A stretch of 6,257 nt of DNA from the NCBI GenBank assembly GCA_039798005.1, contig JBDKGV010000205.1:1-6257 (forward strand). Reading direction: 5' to 3'. Position 1 is the first letter of the stretch, and each line of letters opens with the position of its first letter. Both the position numbers and the translations under genes were made by a program. Origin of the DNA: JBDKGV01 sp039798005 (GTDB taxonomy: Bacteria; Fibrobacterota; Fibrobacteria; UBA5070). The notes under the pieces are model-generated. The model had not been told where the DNA came from and ran no database searches. It worked only from the letters and a program-made list of their open reading frames with translations. Below, piece after piece: positions 1 to 5,657 of this stretch.

Positions 1-152
1 TTTTTCACTCACAAGCTCCATTATCGTTTTCAAGAAGTCGCATATAGATAGAAGTTTTCACATCACAAGTGGGACCATGATTTGCGCCAGGGACCGAAGC
101 CCACAGGGCCGGGACACCGCAGGTCTTCGGCCGAGGAGGCCCGGTTCACGAG
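1..152. other. No gene recognised at the left edge
   Basis: The first 75 bases are AT-rich and begin with a run of five T, which could be the tail of a terminator lying outside the window, but that cannot be tested here. From about 90 onward the DNA turns GC-rich. Open frames crossing it on the plus strand run antisense into the operon and give compositionally biased, Arg/Pro/Ser-rich translations, so I treat them as shadows. I see no RNA gene, start signal or recognisable protein. Confidence 0.5.
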
Positions 153-175
153 GGCCCGACGGGCCGCGTCTCGCG
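153..175 (-). other. Adjacent GC-rich stem-loops just after the operon
   Basis: About 15 nt past the last stop codon of the minus-strand operon are two abutting small inverted repeats. GGCCC-GAC-GGGCC lies at 153-165 and CGCG-TCT-CGCG at 165-175. They could fold in the 3' end of the operon transcript. No U-run follows on the minus strand, so this is not a typical intrinsic terminator. It could be a processing or stability structure, or simply GC-rich sequence. Confidence 0.25.
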
Positions 176-189
176 GACCGGGGCGCCCA

Positions 190-957
190 TCATCCTCGAC
201 TCAGGTCGTCCCAGTCGTCCAAGCGTTGGAACAGCTCCAAGTCGCTGAGCGGGAAACGCTCCTCGGAACGCAGCTCGTCGTGCCCGACCTCGATGCCGGA
301 ACAGGAGTCCAGAAGCGTGACGATCTCCTCAAACACGCCTTTTGCCATCGCGATCTCGGCAGGTGCCGCACCCTTGGCCACAGTGCCCCGCAAGGTGATC
401 CGATAAGCCTCCCCTTCCGGGAGATCCTCTTGGGTCGGAAGCATCGCCCACAATCCCGACAGATGCTCGTGGCTCCCCCGGTCGAGCAGCTTGCGTACAT
501 CGGAAGCCACGCAGGCGCGACGATCGTTGAAGGCGTCGGGCAAGGCGGTCCGGGCATAGCGCCGGGACATCCAGGTGGAGAAGATCAAGGTCGCGGCATC
601 GTCCAGTCCACCGCTCGGCTCGACACCGAGCAGCACAGTGCGTGAATCGATGCGCCGTTCCTTCACATGCAGCGCAAGGTGCGTTCCACCCGGCCCGGCG
701 GCTGGCAGATGGAGCTCGCGTGGGTTCCGCGACCTCGTCCTGGACTTGTCGGCCTTCGCGATGAGCCAAGCGGGAATCCACTCGACCCACGGTTCCTTTT
801 CAAGCGATCCGTTGGCCAGATCGCAGGAATGGGAGGCCACGACACCGAGACATCCTGAAGGCGCGTCTGTCCAGAGTCGCGCCACGAGATCCTCGCTCAG
901 GAAGGAACCCTGCACCCAGGCCTTCGAGAGCGCAAGACCCGCCTCAATGTCCGGCAT
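190..957 (-). CDS. Uncharacterised protein with SHSCD segment, third gene of operon
   Basis: This 255-residue protein is not one I can name. The N-terminal part (about residues 19-66) has a hydrophobic strand ending in VVASHSCDLANG (39-50), followed by a Pro/Trp-rich strand (WVEWIPAWLIAK). A conserved-looking Ser-His-Ser-Cys-Asp after a beta strand suggests a metal- or substrate-binding site, but this is inference. The rest is mixed alpha/beta with an acidic C-terminus (DDWDDLSRG). No signal peptide or membrane segment is seen. It is the last gene of the minus-strand operon. Its ATG at 955-957 lies 14 nt inside the end of the upstream HTH gene, with only a weak purine stretch (GAGAA) before it, so translation probably depends on coupling. 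The tight coupling suggests it acts with the HTH and TIGR04255 proteins, possibly as an effector. The CDS is well supported by the operon layout; its function is unknown. Confidence 0.8.
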   Translation of the reverse strand: MPDIEAGLALSKAWVQGSFLSEDLVARLWTDAPSGCLGVVASHSCDLANGSLEKEPWVEWIPAWLIAKADKSRTRSRNPRELHLPAAGPGGTHLALHVKERRIDSRTVLLGVEPSGGLDDAATLIFSTWMSRRYARTALPDAFNDRRACVASDVRKLLDRGSHEHLSGLWAMLPTQEDLPEGEAYRITLRGTVAKGAAPAEIAMAKGVFEEIVTLLDSCSGIEVGHDELRSEERFPLSDLELFQRLDDWDDLSRG

Positions 958-1546
958 CGATTCTCAATGTCCCGAGGTTATGAGCGCGCCGATGGCCGCG
1001 CTCCAGTTCGGACACGGGTTGTGCGCCGATCCTGCGGGCGATCTCGTCGGCCCCGGGGAGATCGTCCCAGCCAAGCACGGACGGCAACGGGCGCAGGACA
1101 CTCGCTTCCCACAGCGCACGCGCCTTGGGAGTCGACACGCCAAGGCGTCCAAGCTTTTCCAGGAACACGGCATCCATGCGATCGGGATCGACGCTTCGAG
1201 CGGGATGGCGAACGGACCATTCCGTCGCCCAGGCAGTGAGCTCCTGCAGATTCGCGATATTCACAGGATCGATACGGTTGCCGCGCATCCAGCCGTGCAC
1301 CGCTTGGCGGCTGCAGCCCAAGGCCTTCGCCACCTGCCCGATGGTCATGCCCAGCTTTTCCTGGATCAAGCGGACATTCGTCTCGGCAGTCGGCCGGGAA
1401 CGCAGGTGCAGACTGGTCAGGTCGCATTCCGACTCGGGGATCGGAACCAGGCCTCCGGTCGGATCGAGATGCGGCCAGTGCGGAAGCACCACATCCCCCG
1501 TTCGGCAGGTCCCGGTCGCATCGAAGGAGAGGAGCATCGCGTTCAT
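944..1546 (-). CDS. Helix-turn-helix (Xre/Cro-like) protein, second gene of operon
   Basis: This 200-residue protein has one clear domain, a helix-turn-helix at about residues 57-110. The segment IGQVAKALGCSRQAVHGWMR (69-88) has the pattern of helix 2, turn and recognition helix seen in Xre/Cro-type regulators, and NIANLQEL forms a following helix. The N-terminal 55 residues (many Pro, Asp and His) and the C-terminal 85 residues (Arg- and Leu-rich helices) match nothing I recognise, so this is more than a minimal repressor. The ATG overlaps the stop of the upstream TIGR04255 gene in ATGA (1543-1546). AGGAG four bases before the ATG is a good ribosome binding site. It may repress its own operon through the direct repeats at 2338-2357, or act as the DNA-targeting or sensing part of a three-protein system. 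Both roles are inference. The domain call is firm. Confidence 0.88.
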   Translation of the reverse strand: MNAMLLSFDATGTCRTGDVVLPHWPHLDPTGGLVPIPESECDLTSLHLRSRPTAETNVRLIQEKLGMTIGQVAKALGCSRQAVHGWMRGNRIDPVNIANLQELTAWATEWSVRHPARSVDPDRMDAVFLEKLGRLGVSTPKARALWEASVLRPLPSVLGWDDLPGADEIARRIGAQPVSELERGHRRAHNLGTLRIDAGH

Positions 1547-2337
1547 GGCATCTCCTGACTTCCCCAGGCACGCAGGGCGTGGGGAGTGGCCACCTTGCGG
1601 AACAGCGCCTCATGAGCCCCGTGCAAGGCGTCCGTGGCTGCCACGACGACCGACGGATCGAAGTCGATGTTCTCTTCGGTGGCATGATCGAAATCCAGGA
1701 AGACCGCACCTGGACCCGGCTGCATGAGCCCCTTGAGGTGCAACTGGTCAAGGTCGGGAGGAAACGGCGTCGTGGCCGGCGAGACGCGCACCAGCATCCG
1801 TCCTTGGGCGGACTTGAGGACGGTCGCGGCAGTGTGGAAGGAACGCTCCAATCCGGAACCGACCGGAGGTTCGTAGCCGGCCAAGGCCGGATCCAGGTAG
1901 GTCGAGACCTGCTCGCCAGGTCCCGGTTGGATCAGGTCCACGTAACGCAAGCCCAAGCGCTCGACCACCGGGATCCCAAGGGACTTGGCCACATCGAGGA
2001 CCAGACGCCAGCGTTCGAGGAAATCCTCGAAGACGGGATACTGGGTGGTCTGGAGCATCAGGAACTCGGGCGCGAGGATGACATTCCAGCGCATGGCCTT
2101 GTCCAGGAAGTCCCACCGCGAGGCATCGACCGTGTCGGCGGGACCAACGGCGCCGACATTCACGGTGCGTACCCGTCCCGGCCTGAAGACGGGATAGCCA
2201 AGCTCCTCGCAGGCCTTGCGAAAGGCGGGCAGGAGCGCATCAAGATTCGATTGCGGCGAGAACCGGGCCTGAACAAGGACAAGGACCAACGGAGAACGAT
2301 CCAATTTGACTCGTGGAAGGGTGCGTGCCATGGCCAT
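1543..2337 (-). CDS. TIGR04255 family protein, first gene of operon
   Basis: This 264-residue protein fits the TIGR04255 family, a sporadically distributed group of bacterial and archaeal proteins of about this length with no established function. Visible hallmarks are the N-terminal strand with Pro after the basic start (RSPLVLVLVQARF, 14-26), GLRYVDLI (129-136), the strand LDFDH (214-218), and the C-terminal helix LHGAHEALFRKVATPHALR (238-256) followed by WG. No signal peptide or membrane segment is present, so it is probably cytoplasmic. Two Met codons are possible: 2335-2337, or 2329-2331 giving MARTLP. Neither has a clear Shine-Dalgarno sequence, and the 5' flank is occupied by direct repeats. 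It heads an overlapping operon with the HTH gene and the SHSCD gene, and is divergent from the NERD gene. Patchy distribution and accessory neighbours fit a transferable defence or stress module, but no activity can be assigned. Confidence 0.87.
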   Translation of the reverse strand: MAMARTLPRVKLDRSPLVLVLVQARFSPQSNLDALLPAFRKACEELGYPVFRPGRVRTVNVGAVGPADTVDASRWDFLDKAMRWNVILAPEFLMLQTTQYPVFEDFLERWRLVLDVAKSLGIPVVERLGLRYVDLIQPGPGEQVSTYLDPALAGYEPPVGSGLERSFHTAATVLKSAQGRMLVRVSPATTPFPPDLDQLHLKGLMQPGPGAVFLDFDHATEENIDFDPSVVVAATDALHGAHEALFRKVATPHALRAWGSQEMP

Positions 2338-2357
2338 AGTTTACATACAAGTTTACA
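2338..2357 (-). promoter_or_regulatory. Paired 8-bp direct repeats at the operon start, possible operator
   Basis: On the minus strand the octamer TGTAAACT occurs twice, at 2350-2357 and 2338-2345, with a 12-bp period. The second copy abuts the first ATG of the TIGR04255 gene. A roughly one-turn period directly at a start codon is the usual layout of an operator. The HTH protein of the same operon is the obvious candidate ligand, by inference. TAAACT inside the copies could also serve as a poor -10 hexamer, but I find no matching -35. The pair lies in the divergent region shared with the NERD gene, so it could affect both. Confidence 0.4.
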
Positions 2358-2496
2358 GACTGACCATCCATTTTGGAGCGTATGATCCGTTTCATGTGCT
2401 TGCCTCAGCATCGCGGGACACCCCCAAGTCCAGACATTCAGCATCGCTCATTCTGCTATGTTTGAGGCCACCCCCCCTTCCGAAGAAAGTCGCGTC

Positions 2497-3126
2497 ATGA
2501 CCTGGCTCATCCTCCTTGTTGTTGTCGGCCTCGCCGCCAAACTCTTCCTCTCCGCCAAACTCTTCATCACTTGGCTTGACTCCGCCAAGGGCAAGGGGAA
2601 GCTCGGAGAGTTGGTGGTGAGCAACCGGCTCAAGGAATTGGGACCCGGCCACGACATCTTGGGCGACCTCACCTTCGTGATCGACGGAGAGTCCACCCAG
2701 ATCGACCATGTGGTCCTTTCCACGCGGGGAGTCTTCGTCATCGAGACCAAGAACTACCAAGGCAAGATCTTCGGCAAGGCCCACGAACCGCAATGGACCC
2801 AGCGGTTGGGCCGCACGAGCTTCAAGTTCCAGAACCCGATCCGGCAAAATTACCGGCACCGCAAGTTCCTTGCGGAAAAGTGCGGCGTGAAGGAGGAAGC
2901 CATCGTGGCCTTGGTCGTGTTCACCGGCAAGGCCGATTTCCCCAAGGGAATGCCCGAGGGCGTCTTCCACCCCAAAGCCTTGGTGAAGGCCATCCGCGAG
3001 ACCACGGACGCCAAGCTCAACAACGCCCAAGTGCATACCATCAGGCGCACCTTGGAAGAGCTGGGAACTACCACCCGCGACAAGACAGCCATCCACCTGG
3101 AGAACCTGAAAGCACGGCACGGATAG
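2497..3126 (+). CDS. Membrane-anchored NERD-domain (nuclease-related) protein
   Basis: This 209-residue protein (222 if translation starts at the ATG at 2458) carries an N-terminal hydrophobic segment, then a NERD domain, a predicted nuclease fold of the PD-(D/E)XK type. Numbered from the 2458 Met: the membrane segment is about 15-36, LGE at 49-51, QIDHVVL at 81-87, VFVIETKNY at 92-100, Trp113, and NPIRQN at 126-131. Asp84 and Glu96-x-Lys98 fit the catalytic pattern, with Glu51 as the extra acidic residue, so the active site looks intact. I prefer the ATG at 2497 because it starts just before the membrane helix and has a weak purine-rich site (GAAGAAAG) upstream, while 2458 has none. The gene stands alone, divergent from the TIGR04255 operon. 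NERD proteins are thought to act in DNA processing and often occur with helicases or kinases, but no such partner is adjacent. The substrate is unknown. Confidence 0.88.
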   Translation: MTWLILLVVVGLAAKLFLSAKLFITWLDSAKGKGKLGELVVSNRLKELGPGHDILGDLTFVIDGESTQIDHVVLSTRGVFVIETKNYQGKIFGKAHEPQWTQRLGRTSFKFQNPIRQNYRHRKFLAEKCGVKEEAIVALVVFTGKADFPKGMPEGVFHPKALVKAIRETTDAKLNNAQVHTIRRTLEELGTTTRDKTAIHLENLKARHG

Positions 3127-3187
3127 CGCCAGGGATGCCGGCTTTGCCCAAGACCCCGCCGCCTGGAAACGTGCAGGCTACGTCTGG

Positions 3188-3207
3188 ATTCCCGCCTTCG
3201 CGGGAAT
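3188..3207. repeat. REP-type palindrome, dRS3-like
   Basis: ATTCCCGC-CTTC-GCGGGAAT is a perfect 8-bp inverted repeat with a 4-base loop, flanked by GTCTGG and GACGGTG. This is the widespread bacterial intergenic repeat whose spurious translation reads SREGGNP. Sixty bases past the NERD stop codon it could fold in the transcript and act as a 3'-end stabiliser. No U-run follows. A weaker related stem, CCCGC-GCAA-GCGGG, is at 3268-3281. Confidence 0.8.
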
Positions 3208-3315
3208 GACGGTGCGGTAGCGGGAAGAACGGCATGAGGGCGGCGGAGGCTTGGCAGGCTTTCCCGGCCCGCGCAAGCGGGGGCGCCCGGATTCTGCCTG
3301 TCGCAGGACGACCCG

Positions 3316-3365
3316 AACCTACCATGGTGAGCATGGTAGGTTTCACGTCCACCATGGTAGGTTTC
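3316..3365. repeat. 50-bp repeat, copy 1 (three CATGGTAGGTTT units)
   Basis: This 50-bp unit holds three copies of one 12-13 base word. The first is inverted (AACCTACCATG) and the next two are direct (CATGGTAGGTTTC), starting at 3332 and 3353, 21 bp apart. The first two make a 10-bp inverted repeat with a 5-base loop that could form a hairpin. By my alignment, 45 of 50 positions match copy 2 at 3661. On the minus strand it reads as KPTM-containing heptads. It is not a CRISPR repeat: there are only two copies, 345 bp apart. Confidence 0.85.
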
Positions 3366-3660
3366 TGCCTCGTCAGGACCAAAGCATTGGTTACCAAAGC
3401 GAGGCTGACATGGTTGGGATGCATGGCGATTTCGAGATAGGGTAGCTTCAGAGAAGCTTTGCCGACCATGGGTCGCAAATGCTCATTGAGCACGTATTTG
3501 CGGCATTTTCCCAACAAATGCTCCAGTTCCTCGGCCATGGAGGTGCGAACTGGGCAAAAGTTAAAGCGCAAGTCCCCCGGCTGCACCTTGACCAGACGCT
3601 GGCTTGGAAGCACCTGGATCCGCTGTTTCAATGCATTGGGAGGCATGGTGGGCTTGCCCA
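3366..3660 (-). other. Protein-like open segment between the 50-bp repeats
   Basis: On the minus strand an open frame runs from 3772 to 3068 (234 codons, TTG first). Only its middle, between the two repeats, looks like a real protein: segments such as QRLVKVQPGDLRFNFCPVRT, MAEELEHLLGKCRKYVLN and LPYLEIAMHPNHVSLALVT have plausible amphipathic helices and strands. I do not recognise the family. The ends of the frame translate the 50-bp repeats (KPTM heptads) and, at the C-terminus, the REP palindrome (SREGGNP), so the long frame as a whole is unlikely to be an intact gene. There is no good start codon or ribosome binding site. It may be a gene remnant, a domain carried by a repeat-flanked element, or a small real protein with poorly defined ends. 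Confidence that it is functional is low. Confidence 0.35.
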
Positions 3661-3710
3661 AACCTACCATGGTCAGCATGGTAGGTTTCTCTCCCAGCAT
3701 GGTAGGTTTC
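3661..3710. repeat. 50-bp repeat, copy 2 (three CATGGTAGGTTT units)
   Basis: Second copy of the unit at 3316, the same length and orientation. It has AACCTACCATG, then CATGGTAGGTTTC at 3677 and 3698, again 21 bp apart. The five differences from copy 1 are at unit position 14 and in the 8-base spacer between the direct words, so the words themselves are conserved. A further decayed word, CATGGTGGGCTTG, lies just before it at 3644. The 345-bp distance between copies is a multiple of three, so both translate to the same KPTMLTMVG string in one minus-strand frame. Confidence 0.85.
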
Positions 3711-3873
3711 GCAAGCGCCGACGCCTTCTCCACCAGGTATGACAGGTCGCACTTTCCTGCCCGGCTTCTCAACTAGACCCGCTCCCGCAGGCAGCGCAGC
3801 ACCCTGCTGGCCGGACTCAACGGCACGGAACAGGATGCGAACATGGAGGCGAGCTTGGTGACCGAAGAGCCAT

Positions 3874-4063
3874 GCCTCGCCCCCTCTCGTCACCAAGCGT
3901 CCCTTGAACGTCACCTGACCGTCCCCGAAAAGGACCATGGTCGTCCCAACCGGAACTGCCCCGTTCCTTGCCGTCACCGGAACACCCCCGCCTGTCTTGG
4001 GACGGTCCCCGATCGTCACCCCTGATCTCCCTTGTCGTCACCATCCGGTACCGAAGGATCACC
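3874..4063. repeat. Degenerate tandem array of 21-bp units
   Basis: The heptamer CGTCACC recurs at 3888, 3909, 3972 and 4014, spaced by exactly 21, 63 and 42 bp, and again at 4036, off phase by one base. Cutting the region into 21-bp units ending at this word gives about nine related units, the last at 4043-4063. A shared inner core, CGTCCC(C/T), precedes the heptamer. Units lacking the exact heptamer still match the core. On the minus strand the units translate as heptads, with VT at the start of several: VTIGDRP, VTARNGA, VTFKGRL and VTRGGEA. The single 22-bp unit (4021-4042) shifts the frame, and no well-signalled start precedes the array. It is therefore a decayed repeat-protein gene or a non-coding minisatellite. 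Confidence 0.6.
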
Positions 4064-4147
4064 GACTGCTCTAAATTTCACTGAACAGAGTCCTCCAGAA
4101 CTCACGCCAGCGAAGTCCGGTTTACCTGATGGATAGAACACAATTCT

Positions 4148-4273
4148 TTGACATGCACCCACATATATATACTCAATGCATCAACGCATCATGATTCATA
4201 GATGTTGTGTGTTTATAAAATGTGAACAGGAACAGTTTACATAACTGAACAAGTTTCGCACATTTCAGAATGT
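4148..4273 (+). promoter_or_regulatory. AT-rich leader with promoter-like and palindromic motifs
   Basis: From about 4064 to 4352 there is no gene. The stretch is much more AT-rich than its surroundings and precedes the small gene at 4353. It contains a consensus-like -35, TTGACA (4148-4153), followed by alternating TA with TATACT (4168-4173), but the 14-bp spacing is short. TATAAA lies at 4214-4219. Two small inverted repeats follow: CAGTT-TACAT-AACTG (4233-4247) and ACATT-TCAG-AATGT (4260-4273). This is probably the promoter and control region of the downstream gene, but the exact elements are uncertain. A small RNA cannot be excluded. Confidence 0.35.
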
Positions 4274-4340
4274 CACTACAAGTGGCACCAGCAAGCGACC
4301 CGAAAATTTCGTGATCGCCCCTGCTAGGTTCATTCGAGAC

Positions 4341-4346
4341 AAGGAG
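4341..4346 (+). promoter_or_regulatory. Ribosome binding site deciding the start at 4353
   Basis: AAGGAG lies six bases before the ATG at 4353. It is the strongest Shine-Dalgarno match in the window. It favours this start over the in-frame ATG at 4311, which would add 14 residues and has no comparable site. Confidence 0.8.
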
Positions 4347-4352
4347 CCCATC

Positions 4353-4727
4353 ATGGGTAAGTTGACGACAAACGGAGTCCGCACGGACTGCAACCAGGTC
4401 CTGGCCATGTGGAAGGACTACGACCACCTCAACCTGCCGGACATCACCCGGGAGCAGTTCGACGCGCTCTTCAAGGAGCACGAGGCGCAACTGGCGGACA
4501 TCGCGCTCACCCGCAGTCGCCTCATCCGCGAGCGCAAGGAACGGCATCAGAGGGCCGCACGGCTCAATGACGTCTGCTGCAGGATGCGCAACCTGGTGCG
4601 GGCCCTCTACGGCAGTGATGCCATCGAGCTCAAGCAGGCAGGAGCGGTGATCCGTTCCGAGCGCAAGACCGCCCAGCGCCCCGCCGCCACGGATACCGGC
4701 ACAGTCAGCACCGCACAGCAGAACTGA
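4353..4727 (+). CDS. Small helical protein of unknown function
   Basis: This 124-residue protein is not one I can name. It is highly charged and mostly helical. Residues about 33-85 look like one or two long amphipathic helices (EQFDALFKEHEAQLADIALT, then RLIRERKERHQRAARLND), possibly a coiled coil. A short motif follows, VRALYGSDAIELKQAG (82-97) and RSERK (101-105), then a low-complexity tail rich in Thr, Ala and Gln. I have an impression that small hypothetical proteins with a YG-x-D ... SERK ending recur in environmental bacterial genomes, but no function is attached to them. No signal peptide or membrane segment is present; two adjacent Cys (75-76) are notable. The start is set by AAGGAG six bases upstream. 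It is a single-gene transcription unit, with an AT-rich leader before and an intrinsic terminator after, convergent with the zeta-toxin-like operon. Existence as a gene is well supported. Confidence 0.82.
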   Translation: MGKLTTNGVRTDCNQVLAMWKDYDHLNLPDITREQFDALFKEHEAQLADIALTRSRLIRERKERHQRAARLNDVCCRMRNLVRALYGSDAIELKQAGAVIRSERKTAQRPAATDTGTVSTAQQN

Positions 4728-4810
4728 ACCGCTTCGGAAGAAGCAGCTCAGTTCCCTTCAGGCCTCAAGTTCGGACCCTCGGAACGCGCCGGCAAGCAAG
4801 TTTCCGATGG

Positions 4811-4830
4811 GCCCCTCTTGGGGCTTTTTT
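4811..4830 (+). terminator. Rho-independent terminator
   Basis: GCCCC-TCTT-GGGGC followed directly by TTTTTT: a perfect 5-bp GC stem, tetraloop and six T on the plus strand. It lies 83 nt after the stop codon of the small gene at 4353-4727 and ends its transcript. The opposite strand has no T-run after the stem, so it is one-directional and does not serve the convergent toxin gene. Confidence 0.88.
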
Positions 4831-4922
4831 CATACTATAGACAGTTCAAGCCCGCCTGACAAGCATCGGACTCGAAACGGATGTTTCAATGGGTTCTGTC
4901 AAGTCTCACGCTGGACCCGACT

Positions 4923-5657
4923 CTATTCCCCGAACTTGTCCCACAGTGCCGTCTTGAACCACGCGGGCATCCGGTCGGCCTTGAAGGAAAGCTCCCTGCC
5001 GTCGGTCACCTCGGCCAGCCAGACCTTGGAATGCGAGGAGTTGTCGAAGATGTAGGCCCGGTCGGTGTGGCGGACCGCCTCGGCCAGCAGCGCAAGGGAG
5101 CGTTCGTAGCGCGAGATCACCTTGTCGTCGGGCACCGGGTGTCCACCCTGCCGCACCCGGTTGCGCACCCGCGAGAGGTTGATGATCGGATCCTCGGTCG
5201 CGACATAGTAGAGGTAGGTGCGATAGCCCCGAGCCTTCGCCGCTTGGAGGAAGGCGACCTTGTCCGGGGAGGACATTACCGTCTCGAAGGTGAACGAGGC
5301 GCTGCGCTGGACGAGTTTGCGACGGAGAAAGTCGGCAGCGACCGAAGCGTAGTACGAATTGACGCCCACAGCCCGGAAGCTGAGCTTGCCATCGTTGAAG
5401 CGCAATTCCTCGACCTCGTCGAGCAGATCGGCCTTCTCGAGTAACGAGGAATTCCGGAAATGACCAAGGATCTCCTCAGCGGTCGTGTGTATCCCGTAGT
5501 GTTCAAGATCCAGGAAATCGAACTGGGCGATCTCCTTTTCCAGCTCGTCTGGATTGATGGTGATGCCCAAGAGCTCCGGACGGATCACCGACTGGATCGT
5601 ACTCTTCCCCGATCCATTGGGGCCAGCGAACATGCGCAGGCGAGGAGTCTCCATCAT
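4923..5657 (-). CDS. Zeta-toxin-like P-loop kinase/ATPase
   Basis: This 244-residue protein belongs to the zeta-toxin-like P-loop group often annotated as predicted ABC-type ATPase or kinase (COG4185). Visible motifs are Walker A GPNGSGKST (12-20), INPDELEKEI (34-43), FTFETVMSS (122-130) with the Glu typical of the zeta active site, the lid-type arginine segment RVRNRVRQGGHPVPDDKV (163-180) followed by SRYERS, and YIFDNSS (202-208). Zeta toxins phosphorylate UDP-N-acetylglucosamine and block wall synthesis. Whether this subgroup does so is unproven. Length and motifs look intact, so it is probably active. Adjacent ATG codons at 5655-5657 and 5652-5654 are possible starts; the first overlaps the upstream stop as ATGA, implying translational coupling. 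It is the second gene of a toxin-antitoxin-like pair, with no epsilon antitoxin homologue visible. A housekeeping role is less likely given the setting. Confidence 0.9.
   Translation of the reverse strand: MMETPRLRMFAGPNGSGKSTIQSVIRPELLGITINPDELEKEIAQFDFLDLEHYGIHTTAEEILGHFRNSSLLEKADLLDEVEELRFNDGKLSFRAVGVNSYYASVAADFLRRKLVQRSASFTFETVMSSPDKVAFLQAAKARGYRTYLYYVATEDPIINLSRVRNRVRQGGHPVPDDKVISRYERSLALLAEAVRHTDRAYIFDNSSHSKVWLAEVTDGRELSFKADRMPAWFKTALWDKFGE

Noticed and set aside
65..90. Sigma-54-like promoter around GGGACC...TTTGC, and a similar TGGCAC at 4284.
   Set aside because: The first lacks the TGGCAC half and the second lacks the TTGC half at the correct spacing; no gene starts sensibly downstream of the first.
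82..1558. Long plus-strand open frames (82-645, 575-1558 and 1579-2385).
   Set aside because: They are antisense to the three recognisable or operon-linked minus-strand genes, have no ribosome binding sites, and their translations are biased and unlike any family.
2352..2386. Plus-strand promoter for the NERD gene using TTTACA (2352) and TATGAT (2381).
   Set aside because: The 23-bp spacer is too long, and no better -35 sits at 16-18 bp from the good -10-like TATGAT.
3068..3772. A complete 234-codon minus-strand gene.
   Set aside because: Its C-terminus translates a REP palindrome and overlaps the NERD gene end; it starts with TTG without a ribosome binding site. Only the inner segment is kept as a tentative feature.
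3817..4062. Minus-strand 81-codon frame and plus-strand 60-codon frame (3843-4025) as small genes.
   Set aside because: Both are translations of the 21-bp tandem array, in frames broken by its irregular unit, with no start signals.
3316..4063. CRISPR array.
   Set aside because: The 50-bp repeats have only two copies 345 bp apart, and the 21-bp units are contiguous with no unique spacers; no cas genes are present.
65..4290. Near-identical 13-mers ACAAGTGG(G/C)ACCA at 65-77 and 4278-4290, each following an AT-rich patch, as possible attachment-site repeats bounding an island.
   Set aside because: A 12 of 13 match is expected several times by chance in a window of this size, and there is no integrase or tRNA nearby.
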